This document shows, piece by piece, positions 1 to 7,060 of a stretch of DNA of 9,666 nt. Below the pieces are notes generated by a model. The model had not been told where the DNA came from and did not search any database. It saw only the letters and a list, made by a program, of their open reading frames with translations. Numbering within the stretch: the stretch's first letter is position 1; each line of letters starts with the position of its first letter. Position numbers and translations under genes: made by a program. The DNA lies in contig DAINSQ010000178.1 of NCBI GenBank assembly GCA_036741235.1, positions 1 through 9,666 on the forward strand, in the 5' to 3' direction. The stretch comes from JABWBR01 sp036741235. Its GTDB lineage: Bacteria; Bacteroidota; Bacteroidia; Chitinophagales; Saprospiraceae.

Positions 1-80
1 TGTCACCCTGTCACCTTGTCACCTTGTCACCCTGTCACCCTGTCACCTTGTCACCTTGTCACCTTGTCACCCTGTCACCT
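1..80. repeat. 8-bp tandem array TGTCACCY, ten units, cut by window edge
   Basis: Ten uninterrupted copies of the octamer TGTCACCY fill bases 1-80; only the last position varies (C or T). On the strand of the adjacent gene it reads as repeats of RGGTGACA. The array runs into the 3' end of the NusG-like gene, supplying its stop codon and last residues, and may extend left of base 1. The units are too short and have no spacers, so this is not a CRISPR array. Function unknown; a simple-sequence expansion or a repeat tied to transcript 3' ends are both possible. Confidence 0.97.
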
Positions 81-645
81 TCAAAAGCATCTTCGCATTT
101 ACCTGAATACGCAGCGAAAGGCCGAGGTGAGTTAGTTCTATCAAAAAATTCTTGTGTTGTTGTTCGAGCAGCTTGCCGCGCAATCCGGTGAGGTTGCCGG
201 CAATAATCTCCACCTCGTCGCCTGGTTGGAATTGGTCGAGGGGTTGGGTATCTACCTCAATACCCTCGCCGGTGACGCGTTGGAGGATAAGGATTTCGGC
301 TTCGGGAATAGCCACCAGTTGGCGGCTAAAGCGCACGAAGTTGAGCACATCGGGAGTTTCGAGCACCGGGACGTAATCCTTTTTCGCTATTTTTACAAAA
401 ACATAGCCGTTGATAAGCGGCAGTTCTACGTGTTTGATCTTGCGGGTATAGCGGCGCGTATACTTGAGCAGCGGCACATAAGCCTCGATCTGTTTTTCCT
501 GCAAGCGTTTGCGTACGAGTTTCTCCCTTTTGTGCAGCGTATACACGGCAAACCATCGCGGCGTTGCCTCGTCAAGGCCGACGCTATTTTGGACAGCCGA
601 AGAGCTTGCGGAATTGGGAGATGTATTCAACGATTGCAATGTCAT
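67..645 (-). CDS. NusG-like (UpxY-type) transcription antiterminator
   Basis: A 192-residue NusG paralogue. Residues about 30-125 form an NGN domain, with the opening signature WFAVYTLHKRE, the PLINGYVFV strand (residues 76-84, the equivalent of PGYVLV in NusG) and FVRF near 103. Residues 140-190 form a KOW domain (PGDEVEI then LTGLRGKL). The first ~28 residues are Ser/Asn-rich and probably disordered. In Bacteroides, UpxY-type NusG paralogues ride RNA polymerase to prevent early termination inside capsule operons, and that role fits the sugar-nucleotide genes upstream. I chose the ATG at 645, which lies 5 nt after the dehydrogenase stop; an in-frame TTG at 663 would overlap that gene by 13 nt. 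Spacing suggests translational coupling. The last two residues and the stop codon lie inside the octamer array. NGN/KOW assignment is firm; the UpxY role is inferred from context. Confidence 0.88.
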   Translation of the reverse strand: MTLQSLNTSPNSASSSAVQNSVGLDEATPRWFAVYTLHKREKLVRKRLQEKQIEAYVPLLKYTRRYTRKIKHVELPLINGYVFVKIAKKDYVPVLETPDVLNFVRFSRQLVAIPEAEILILQRVTGEGIEVDTQPLDQFQPGDEVEIIAGNLTGLRGKLLEQQHKNFLIELTHLGLSLRIQVNAKMLLKVTG

Positions 646-650
646 CAGTT

Positions 651-1949
651 TTACAAGCGCCAATATAACAAACCGTCATCTTTTGGTTTGGGATAAATGG
701 CTTTCAGGTCGACCAAAATTGGATTTTGGGTCATGATGCTTTTGAAATAGGGAATAGTCAGCTGGGTATAGTCATCGTGAGCGACTGCGACGATAACAGC
801 GTCGTAATCGTTCGAAATATTGTCTACGAGCATCAATTTATATTCGTGGGCCAACTCGTTGGGCGATGCCAGGGGGTCGGTGACGTGCACGTGGATAGAG
901 AAATCCATGAGTTCGCGTACCAGGTCGGCCACCTTGGAGTTGCGGATGTCGGCCACGTTTTCTTTGAAGGTGATGCCCATGACCAGCACTTTGGTTTGAC
1001 TCGGATTTTTGCCGCGCTGGATGAGCATTTGCACAACTCTTTTGGCGATAAAGGCGGGCATGCCGTCGTTGATACGTCTGCCGCTGAGGATCACCTGCGG
1101 GTTGTAGCCCAGTTGCATCGATTTGTGGAGCAGGTAATAGGGGTCCACGCCGATACAGTGGCCGCCGACGAGCCCCGGAGAAAAGCGCAGGAAATTCCAC
1201 TTGGTAGCGGCGGCTTCGAGTACTTCCTGGGTGTCGATGTCCATGCGGTCGAATATCATAGCCAACTCGTTCATAAACGAGATGTTGAGGTCGCGCTGGG
1301 TGTTTTCAATCACTTTGGCGGCTTCGGCGACTTTGATAGTGGAGGCTTTGAAAACGCCGGCTTCGATGATGGCGCCGTAAACCAGAGCTACTTGGTCGAG
1401 CGCTTCGGCATCATTGCCGGAGACGACCTTCAGTATCTTTTCGATGGTGTGCTCTTTGTCGCCCGGGTTGATGCGCTCGGGCGAATAGCCGATCTTGAAA
1501 TCCTCGCCGAGGCGCAAGCCCGACAGTTCCTCCAGTATCGGCAGGCAGTCTTCCTCGGTACAGCCGGGATAAACGGTAGACTCGTACACCACATAGTCGC
1601 CTGCTTTGAGAATTCGGCCTACCGTTTTGGTAGCGCTGATCACGGGGCGCAGGTCGGGCACTTTGTGTTCGTCGACGGGCGTGGGTACGGCCACGATATG
1701 AAAATGGGCCTGGCGGAGGTCTTCGGGGTTGGCTGTAAATTCGATGTCGCAGCCCTCAAAAGCGCTTGGGGGCAATTCTCGCGAGGGGTCTTCGCCGCGG
1801 CGCATCATATCGACGCGTTCGGCGTTGATGTCAAAGCCGATAACGCTGAAGCGGCGCGCAAAAGCCAGGGCCAGCGGAAGGCCTACATACCCCAGGCCGA
1901 CAACGGATATTTTCCTGGATTTATCCCGAAGTGTTTGATAAATATTCAC
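651..1949 (-). CDS. UDP-N-acetyl-D-hexosamine 6-dehydrogenase (TviB/WbpA/WbpO type)
   Basis: A 432-residue cytoplasmic nucleotide-sugar dehydrogenase that should oxidise C6 of a UDP-GlcNAc or UDP-GalNAc substrate with two NAD+ to give the UDP-HexNAc uronate. The Rossmann motif GLGYVGLP is at 18-25, ESTVYPG at 123-129, the central-domain KVIENTQRD segment at 212-220, and the catalytic cysteine is Cys265 in GGHCIGVDPYYL. The C-terminal MGITFKENVADIRNSK (about 324-339) marks the TviB/VipA-WbpO subgroup rather than UDP-glucose dehydrogenases. Length is normal for the family. The start is GTG at 1949, since no ATG lies upstream before the stop codon and the Rossmann fold begins within 20 residues. 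It is 21 nt after the aminotransferase and 5 nt before the NusG-like gene, so cotranscription is likely. GlcNAc versus GalNAc specificity cannot be told from sequence alone. Confidence 0.93.
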   Translation of the reverse strand: MNIYQTLRDKSRKISVVGLGYVGLPLALAFARRFSVIGFDINAERVDMMRRGEDPSRELPPSAFEGCDIEFTANPEDLRQAHFHIVAVPTPVDEHKVPDLRPVISATKTVGRILKAGDYVVYESTVYPGCTEEDCLPILEELSGLRLGEDFKIGYSPERINPGDKEHTIEKILKVVSGNDAEALDQVALVYGAIIEAGVFKASTIKVAEAAKVIENTQRDLNISFMNELAMIFDRMDIDTQEVLEAAATKWNFLRFSPGLVGGHCIGVDPYYLLHKSMQLGYNPQVILSGRRINDGMPAFIAKRVVQMLIQRGKNPSQTKVLVMGITFKENVADIRNSKVADLVRELMDFSIHVHVTDPLASPNELAHEYKLMLVDNISNDYDAVIVAVAHDDYTQLTIPYFKSIMTQNPILVDLKAIYPKPKDDGLLYWRL

Positions 1950-1970
1950 TGCTAAATCGGTTTTGGGCGC

Positions 1971-3116
1971 TTACTGCGCGAAAAAAGCTTTTATGGCGTC
2001 GCAAATATACGTCAACATTTCTTCAGTCAATTCGGTGTGCATAGGCAGCGACAATACCGAGCGGCAAAGGTAATCTGTTGCCGGCAGTTTTTCAATGGTA
2101 TTGGCCATACTGTTTTTGTAAGCTTCCTGTTCATAAAGCGGCACGGGGTAATAAATCATGGTCGGAATGCCGCGCTCCTGGAGGTAGGCCTGGAGGGCCT
2201 CGCGGCGGTTGTCTTTGACAATCAGGGTGTATTGGTGAAATACGTGGGTAGAATTGTGCTGACGCGCAGGCGTTTGCAATTCCGGCATGCCGGCAAAAGC
2301 GCGGTCGTAGAAATCTGCGGCAGCCTGGCGGGCGGCGGCAAATTCGTCGAGGTGACGCAATTTGACGTTGAGGACGGCGGCCTGCACGGAGTCGAGGCGC
2401 GAGTTGACGCCCACCAGGTCGTGGTAGTAGCGCTTGGTCTGGCCGTGGTTGGCGATCATGGCGCAGGTATCGGCCCACTTTTTGTCGGCAGTGGTGATGG
2501 CCCCGCCGTCGCCGTAGCAACCCAGGTTTTTAGAGGGGTAAAACGAGGTACAGCCGATATGGCCGATGACGCCGGTTTTTACTTGCCGTCCATCGCTGTA
2601 GGTATAGGTAGCTCCGATGGCCTGGGCGTTGTCTTCCACTACCCACAGGTTGTGCCTGTTGGCCACTTCCATGATGGGCTCCATGTCGCAACTTTGCCCA
2701 AACAGATGCACGGGCACTATTGCCTTGGTGCGCGGGGTAATGGCCTTTTCAATAATATCGGCGGTGACGTTGAAGGTATCGGGATCGACGTCTACCATTA
2801 CAGGGCGTAATTGCAGCAGAGCGATCACTTCTGCGGTAGCCACATAGGTAAAAGCCGGCACGATCACTTCGTCGCCGGGCTGCAAGCCAAGGGCCATCAG
2901 TGCTATTTGCAGGGCGTCGGTGCCGTTGGCGCAGGGCACTACGTGGCAGCCGCCCAGGTAATTTTCGAGTGAAGCCTGAAACGCCTTCACTTTGGGGCCG
3001 TTGATGAAGGCGGTGGTGTCGAGTACTTCCAGAATTTCACGGTCGATTTCCGGTTTGAATTTCAGGTATTGCGTTTTCAGATCGACCATCTGTAGTTGGA
3101 AAGGAGGTGTAGACAT
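1971..3116 (-). CDS. DegT/DnrJ/EryC1/StrS sugar aminotransferase (WbpE-like)
   Basis: A 381-residue PLP-dependent aminotransferase of the fold-type I nucleotide-sugar group, which transfers an amino group from glutamate to a keto-sugar nucleotide. Visible family marks are CANGTDALQIAL (62-73, cofactor phosphate contacts), PAFTYVATAE (87-96), VEDNAQAIGA (160-169, Asp162 pairing with the pyridine nitrogen), and SFYPSKNLGCYGDGGA (191-206), where Lys196 should bind PLP. The opening IxMVDLKxQY-like segment is typical of WbpE/PglE/DegT members. Placed next to a UDP-HexNAc 6-dehydrogenase, the best guess is amination of a 3-keto-uronate as in the P. aeruginosa Wbp pathway, but a C4-aminating role cannot be excluded. 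The ATG at 3116 has only AT-rich sequence upstream and no Shine-Dalgarno, normal for Bacteroidota. Spacing of 24 nt from the oxidase gene and 21 nt to the dehydrogenase gene supports one operon. Confidence 0.92.
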   Translation of the reverse strand: MSTPPFQLQMVDLKTQYLKFKPEIDREILEVLDTTAFINGPKVKAFQASLENYLGGCHVVPCANGTDALQIALMALGLQPGDEVIVPAFTYVATAEVIALLQLRPVMVDVDPDTFNVTADIIEKAITPRTKAIVPVHLFGQSCDMEPIMEVANRHNLWVVEDNAQAIGATYTYSDGRQVKTGVIGHIGCTSFYPSKNLGCYGDGGAITTADKKWADTCAMIANHGQTKRYYHDLVGVNSRLDSVQAAVLNVKLRHLDEFAAARQAAADFYDRAFAGMPELQTPARQHNSTHVFHQYTLIVKDNRREALQAYLQERGIPTMIYYPVPLYEQEAYKNSMANTIEKLPATDYLCRSVLSLPMHTELTEEMLTYICDAIKAFFAQ

Positions 3117-3140
3117 ATATTGTTGGTGATTTTGTCGGTT

Positions 3141-4337
3141 TTATAAATGCTGCATGGCTTTTTGCGCTATGGTTTCTCCAATGGCCAGTGAAGCGGTGGC
3201 GGCAGGGGAGGGGGCGTTGCAGACATTGATCACTTGCTTTTTTTCGAGAAATAAAAAATCGTCGATGAGGTTGCCCTGGGGGTCGCAGGCCATGGCTCGC
3301 ACGCCGGCGCCGCCCCGGTGGAGGTCGTTTTCGCCGACTTCGGGTATGAGGTGCTGTAATGCATTGACAAAAGCTGTTTTGGAAAACGAGCGATGCATCT
3401 CGTCGAGCCCGTCGCGCCAGTATCGGGCGGCAATTTTGCGAAAGCCGCTAAACGCCAGCGTTTCGGCGATTTCGGGCAGGTGGATGTCCCAGCGGCTGTA
3501 GCCTTCGCGGCGGAAGGCCAGCACCGCATTGGGCCCTGCTTCGATGCCGCCGCCGATTTTTCGGGTGTAGTGCACGCCGAGGAACGGGAAATTGGGATTA
3601 GGCACGGGGTAAATCAGGTTGCGCACCAGGTATTGCTTGTCGGGGTTGAGTTCGTAGTATTCGCCGCGGAACGGCAGTATGCGCACCTGCGACTCCGGCA
3701 TGGTCATAGCCGTAATTTTATCGGCATACAATCCCGCACAATTGATCACCAGTCTGGTAGAGAAATCGCCCGCAGTAGTCAGCACGGTTGCCGCATCGGG
3801 TCGCAGTTGTACGTCGAGCGCTTTGGCGCCGAAAACGGCCTGCGCGCCGCGTTGAACGGCCTGCTCCAGGTAGGCGGCGGCCACTTCGGCGTAATTAACG
3901 ATGCCCGCCGAGGGCACGTATATCGAGGCAAGCGCCTGTACGTGGGGTTCTATTTCGCGGGTCGCTTCGGGGCCGAGTTGTTGAAGCCCTTGCAAGCCGT
4001 TGGCGACGCCCTTTTCGTATATGCCGCCGAGGCGATGCACTTCTTCGGGGCGGGTTGCCACAATTACTTTGCCGCAAATTTCGTAGGGCACCTGGTATTT
4101 GTCGCAAAACGCTGTGAGCGCCTTGTGCCCCCGGCTGCAATGCACGGCCTTGGAGCCGCCGGGTTTGTAGTAGATGCCGGAATGGATCACGCCCGAGTTG
4201 TGGCCGGTCTGGTGCCGCGCCGGGCCATCTTCTTTGTCGACAATAGTGATGCTCAGCCCCGGTTGCTGTTCGCTGAGCTGAAAGGCGGTTGCCAAACCTA
4301 CGATTCCCGCACCAATAATGAGGACGTCAGAAGTCAT
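3141..4337 (-). CDS. lhgO: L-2-hydroxyglutarate oxidase family FAD enzyme
   Basis: A 398-residue FAD-dependent oxidoreductase of the DAO superfamily. The dinucleotide-binding motif GAGIVGLATA is at 9-18, with an acidic strand end at VDKED (33-37). The segment QTGHNSGVIHSGIYY (43-57) is diagnostic for the LhgO family, followed by KAVHCSRG (63-70). The C-terminal flavin-contact region has GGAGVRAMA and later APSPAATASLAIGE. LhgO oxidises L-2-hydroxyglutarate to 2-oxoglutarate, passing electrons to the respiratory quinone pool or oxygen. It is slightly shorter than E. coli LhgO but appears complete. It is the first gene of the minus-strand operon, 24 nt before the sugar aminotransferase gene, an unexpected neighbour discussed in the findings. 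The ATG at 4337 is preceded by a purine-rich stretch. Family assignment is strong; the substrate in this organism is inferred from homology. Confidence 0.9.
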   Translation of the reverse strand: MTSDVLIIGAGIVGLATAFQLSEQQPGLSITIVDKEDGPARHQTGHNSGVIHSGIYYKPGGSKAVHCSRGHKALTAFCDKYQVPYEICGKVIVATRPEEVHRLGGIYEKGVANGLQGLQQLGPEATREIEPHVQALASIYVPSAGIVNYAEVAAAYLEQAVQRGAQAVFGAKALDVQLRPDAATVLTTAGDFSTRLVINCAGLYADKITAMTMPESQVRILPFRGEYYELNPDKQYLVRNLIYPVPNPNFPFLGVHYTRKIGGGIEAGPNAVLAFRREGYSRWDIHLPEIAETLAFSGFRKIAARYWRDGLDEMHRSFSKTAFVNALQHLIPEVGENDLHRGGAGVRAMACDPQGNLIDDFLFLEKKQVINVCNAPSPAATASLAIGETIAQKAMQHL

Positions 4338-4361
4338 GTCTTTCTCTCGCTTTTTCCTGAA

Positions 4362-4376
4362 GGCTGATAATCAGCC
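4362..4376. promoter_or_regulatory. 15-bp palindrome in the lhgO leader
   Basis: GGCTGATAATCAGCC is an odd-length palindrome with 7-bp arms around a central A. It lies 24 nt upstream of the lhgO start, downstream of the candidate promoter, so it would be in the transcribed leader. It could be an operator for a dimeric regulator, or a small RNA hairpin near the translation start. No regulator is identified. Confidence 0.4.
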
Positions 4377-4461
4377 GGTAGACTTGTTTGCAGTATATGG
4401 GATGGTAGGCGCCGGATATGAACATAGTTGCTTGCTGAAGTTGGAATGCTTTTTCCGATGG

Positions 4462-4470
4462 GCAAAAATA
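4462..4470 (-). promoter_or_regulatory. candidate -7 box for the lhgO operon
   Basis: On the minus strand this reads TATTTTTGC, matching the Bacteroidota -7 consensus TAnnTTTG. It lies 124 nt upstream of the lhgO ATG, so the leader would be long. I see no good TTTG (-33) at the expected 19-21 nt further upstream; that stretch is mostly A-rich on the minus strand. The same 9-mer occurs before lysA, which raises confidence a little. Confidence 0.4.
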
Positions 4471-4517
4471 GGGATTTTTTTTGGTATTTTCCCCTTTTAA
4501 AACAAGAACAATGACAA

Positions 4518-6803
4518 ATGAGGTACGCGTTTTCCTTTATCCTGTCGGCGATTTTATGCCTTGGCCCTTTGGTTTTGACGGCTCAGAGCAACGAAGGCTA
4601 CACCTTTTGGCTGGGTTTTATGACGCACCGCAACCCGGGGCAGAATACCAAAGTGGTTATGATTACGGCTAAAGAAGCCACCAGCGGAGTGGTGCGCCTG
4701 CCGCTGCAAAACTGGCAGGCCAATTTTCAGGTGGCCGCCAACGATGTGGCGGTGATCACCCTGCCCATCACCGCCGAGGCCGTCGCTTCTGAAAGCATCG
4801 AAAAACGCGGGGTATTGGTGCAATCCCAGGGACCGGTGTCGGTTTATATGCACCAGTATTCCACTTTTCGCGCCGACGCTTCGCTGGTGCTGCCGCTGGA
4901 ATCTATAGGCACAGAGTACTACGCGGCGAGCTATCGGAGCTATCAGCAGAATACCGAGGTATATCCTTCCGAGTTTATAGTAATAGGCGCCCAGGACAAT
5001 ACGACGGTCACCATGACGGTCAGCGACAATACCAAGGGCGGCCGGCAACCCGGCGAAACTTTTTCAGTGGTGTTGAATGCAGGCGAAAGCTACCAGGTTC
5101 AGGCCGCTGCCGGCTCAGATGACCTGACGGGCTCAAGAATTACAAGCGACAAACCTTGCAGCGTTTTTTCCGGCAATGTGTGGACGGGCGTGCCCGCCGG
5201 CTGCTCTTATCGCGATAACTTGCTCGAGCAAATGTACCCGGTGGCTACCTGGGGCCGGCAGTTTGTGACCGTGCCTTTTGCCTTCGGCAATTACGATCTG
5301 TTTAGGGTGATGGCCGCCCAGGATCAAACAACGGTTCAGGTACAAGGCCAAAATACGGATACCTATGTGTTACAAGCCGGCGAATTTGTAGAGTACAATC
5401 GCTCGGAGGCCACCTGGGTGAGCGCCGACAAACCCATTGCGGTTATTCAATTCAGTATCGGCTCTAATTGCACCAACCACCCCGTAGGCGACCCTTCGAT
5501 GGTTTTTTTGAATAGCGTGGAGCAAATCAGGGATACGGTAACGCTGTACAACTCTCCATTTGAAAATATTGTAGAACACTACCTCAATATCGCTGCCCGC
5601 ACCGGCGATATAGACAATATTACGCTTGACGGGGCGCCGCTATCAACGCTTGGCGCCAATATAGAGCCATTGCCGGCAAATCCGGATTTTTCGATCGCGA
5701 CGATCCGGGTGAGCGCCGGCGATCATACCCTCATTTCTGCCGGTTGCGGCCTCAATGTGATCGCTTATGGTTATGGAGAAATGGAATCTTATGCATATAG
5801 CGGCGGCGCCAACTTCCGTCCGCTCGATGCCAATCCTATCCCCATTGGCGGTTGCCTGAATGATACTATCGCTTTCAACTCGGGATTACAGCCCCCCAGG
5901 TATGCTTTTTTGTGGGAATTGGGCGACGGAACAACTTCTACTGCCGCAGCTTTTGAGCACCGCTATGCCGCCCTCGGCGATTACCCGGTGCGGCTTATTG
6001 TGTGGGATCAATGCCTGAATCTGGTGGATACGCTTACGCAAATACTGCGCATTACCCTGCGGCAGTCGGTGAGTATAAGCCCCGATGTTTCAGCCTGCGT
6101 CGGCCAACCAGTGAGCGTCACTGCCGCTGATTTGCCGGGGGCTACCTACCTGTGGACCGGCCCCGGCGGCTTCCTGTCGACCCAACAAACCTTGTACTGG
6201 CCGCAGGCTGCCACGGCGCTGAACGGAACGTATTCGGCGATAGGTACTATTTCCGGATGCTCAACCTATCCGGCTTATTTACAGATGACCGTATTTGAGC
6301 TGCCCCGTCCCGATTTGGGGCCCGACACCCTGTTCTGCCCCCGCTCCATTATTAATACTTATACATTAAGTCCCGGCGATTTCAGCATATACCGGTGGCA
6401 AGACCAATCGCAGCTTCCCGAATATAACGCCTCGGCAGCGGGAGTGTATTGGGTAGAGGTGACCGATGAAAATGGATGCCAGGCTATCGACAGTATCAGC
6501 ATCAGGGAGCGCTGCCCGACAAGGGTATACATCCCTAATGCCTTTAGTCCCAATAGCGACGGCATCAACGATAGCTTCGGCGTATTCGGCACGGATATCC
6601 AATCGCTGGAGCTGCTCATTTTTGACCGCTGGGGCGGACAGGTTTTTGCCGGCAACAACGTCAACACTCAATGGGACGGCACGGTGGGAGGCAAACCGGC
6701 CGGCGCCGGCGTTTATGTCTGGTTGGCTCGCATTACCGGTTATTCCGCCCAGGGCGAGTTGTATGAATCGGTGCTTTCCGGCGACGTGACGCTGGTGCGG
6801 TGA
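4518..6803 (+). CDS. Secreted IgGFc-binding-like protein with PKD and type-B T9SS sorting domain
   Basis: A 761-residue exported protein. Residues 1-22 form a signal peptide (RYAFSF, hydrophobic core, cleavage probably after TAQ). Residues ~26-430 match the IgGFc-binding protein N-terminal family: TFWLGFM at 29-35, repeated IxSDKPxxVxx modules (208-217 and 301-311), and CSYRDNLLEQMYPVATWGRQF (229-249). Residues ~445-512 are a PKD domain (LWELGDGTTS at 465-474, FEHRYAALGDYPVRLIV at 479-495). Two further Ig-like segments cover ~516-665. Residues 670-761 are a CHU_C/gliding-motility-associated C-terminal domain (YIPNAFSPNSDGIND at 671-685, IFDRWGGQVF at 701-710, closing SGDVTLVR), which routes type-B cargo through the type IX secretion system to the surface or outside. 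Probable role is adhesion or matrix; binding to IgG is only the historical family name. The start is the ATG at 4518, with AT-rich sequence and no Shine-Dalgarno upstream. Confidence 0.88.
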   Translation: MRYAFSFILSAILCLGPLVLTAQSNEGYTFWLGFMTHRNPGQNTKVVMITAKEATSGVVRLPLQNWQANFQVAANDVAVITLPITAEAVASESIEKRGVLVQSQGPVSVYMHQYSTFRADASLVLPLESIGTEYYAASYRSYQQNTEVYPSEFIVIGAQDNTTVTMTVSDNTKGGRQPGETFSVVLNAGESYQVQAAAGSDDLTGSRITSDKPCSVFSGNVWTGVPAGCSYRDNLLEQMYPVATWGRQFVTVPFAFGNYDLFRVMAAQDQTTVQVQGQNTDTYVLQAGEFVEYNRSEATWVSADKPIAVIQFSIGSNCTNHPVGDPSMVFLNSVEQIRDTVTLYNSPFENIVEHYLNIAARTGDIDNITLDGAPLSTLGANIEPLPANPDFSIATIRVSAGDHTLISAGCGLNVIAYGYGEMESYAYSGGANFRPLDANPIPIGGCLNDTIAFNSGLQPPRYAFLWELGDGTTSTAAAFEHRYAALGDYPVRLIVWDQCLNLVDTLTQILRITLRQSVSISPDVSACVGQPVSVTAADLPGATYLWTGPGGFLSTQQTLYWPQAATALNGTYSAIGTISGCSTYPAYLQMTVFELPRPDLGPDTLFCPRSIINTYTLSPGDFSIYRWQDQSQLPEYNASAAGVYWVEVTDENGCQAIDSISIRERCPTRVYIPNAFSPNSDGINDSFGVFGTDIQSLELLIFDRWGGQVFAGNNVNTQWDGTVGGKPAGAGVYVWLARITGYSAQGELYESVLSGDVTLVR

Positions 6804-6810
6804 GAGGGTT

Positions 6811-6858
6811 GTTTATAGGTTTATAAGTTTATGGGTTTATAAGTTTATGGGTTTATAG
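6811..6858 (+). repeat. 8-bp tandem array GTTTATRR, six units
   Basis: Six contiguous octamers of the form GTTTATAG, GTTTATAA or GTTTATGG start 7 nt after the stop codon of the secreted protein. The inner four form two perfect 16-bp copies (6819-6850). Inverted octamers follow at 6870-6877 and 6951-6974, so the block can pair with sequence downstream. The period equals that of the array at base 1 but the motif is unrelated. Confidence 0.95.
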
Positions 6859-6869
6859 TACACTCTTAT

Positions 6870-6974
6870 TCATAAACCTCCCGACTTCCCTTCGGTCAGT
6901 ACGGGACTCCCCCGACTTTTAGTCGGGACTCACTTCGTTCGCTCTCAGTCGTATAAACTATTAAACTTATAAAC
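6870..6974. repeat. Inverted octamers flanking a GC-rich hairpin core
   Basis: One inverted octamer (6870-6877) and three more (6951-6974, forms of NTATAAAC) bracket a GC-rich core. The three terminal units match the left array in reverse complement at roughly 19-20 of 24 positions, giving the 6811-6974 block terminal inverted repeats. Within the core, CCCGACT occurs at 6880-6886 and 6911-6917, CGGGACTC at 6902-6909 and 6924-6931, and two similar stretches begin ACTTC and end TCAGT (6884-6900 and 6932-6949). It resembles a dispersed palindromic intergenic element. No coding potential is seen. Confidence 0.7.
6911..6927. terminator. Possible bidirectional terminator hairpin between convergent genes
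   Basis: CCCGACT, a TTT loop and AGTCGGG form a perfect 7-bp stem, centrally placed between the convergent secreted-protein and lysA genes. No run of T follows on either strand, so it is not a classic intrinsic terminator. Position is the main argument. Confidence 0.35.
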
Positions 6975-6977
6975 AAA

Positions 6978-7054
6978 CCTACAACCTACAACCTACAACC
7001 TACAACCTACAACCTACAACCTACAACCTACAACCCACAACCTACAACCTACAA
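6978..7054. repeat. 7-bp tandem array CCTACAA, eleven units
   Basis: Eleven contiguous heptamers CCTACAA, with a single variant (CCCACAA at 7034-7040). The array stops 6 nt beyond the lysA stop codon. On the lysA strand it reads TTGTAGG, so lysA transcripts would carry regularly spaced GG pairs, which could allow a weak two-layer G-quadruplex. The same motif recurs in the same orientation at the right edge of the window. Confidence 0.97.
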
Positions 7055-7060
7055 CGGATT

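Noticed and set aside
1..80. CRISPR-like array
   Set aside because: Units are 8 bp and contiguous, with no spacers and no cas genes nearby; it is a simple tandem repeat.
646..663. Upstream TTG start for the NusG-like gene
   Set aside because: It would add six residues and overlap the dehydrogenase by 13 nt; the ATG at 645 just after that stop is more usual.
726..1955. Long plus-strand open frame of 409 codons
   Set aside because: It is antisense to the well-supported dehydrogenase, has no recognisable motif and reflects codon bias of the true gene.
3393..4367. Plus-strand open frame of 324 codons
   Set aside because: It is antisense to lhgO, whose motifs are clear; no domain is visible in the plus frame.
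4481..4672. Short plus-strand frame with an ATG at 4511
   Set aside because: It overlaps the signal peptide region in another frame and resembles no protein; the ATG at 4518 gives a proper signal peptide.
6911..6927. Classical intrinsic terminator
   Set aside because: The 7-bp stem is good, but no T-tract follows on either strand, so it is kept only as a low-confidence call.
6978..7054. Telomere-like repeat
   Set aside because: TTGTAGG resembles the plant TTTAGGG repeat only in length and G content; it is internal, and nothing suggests a linear replicon end.
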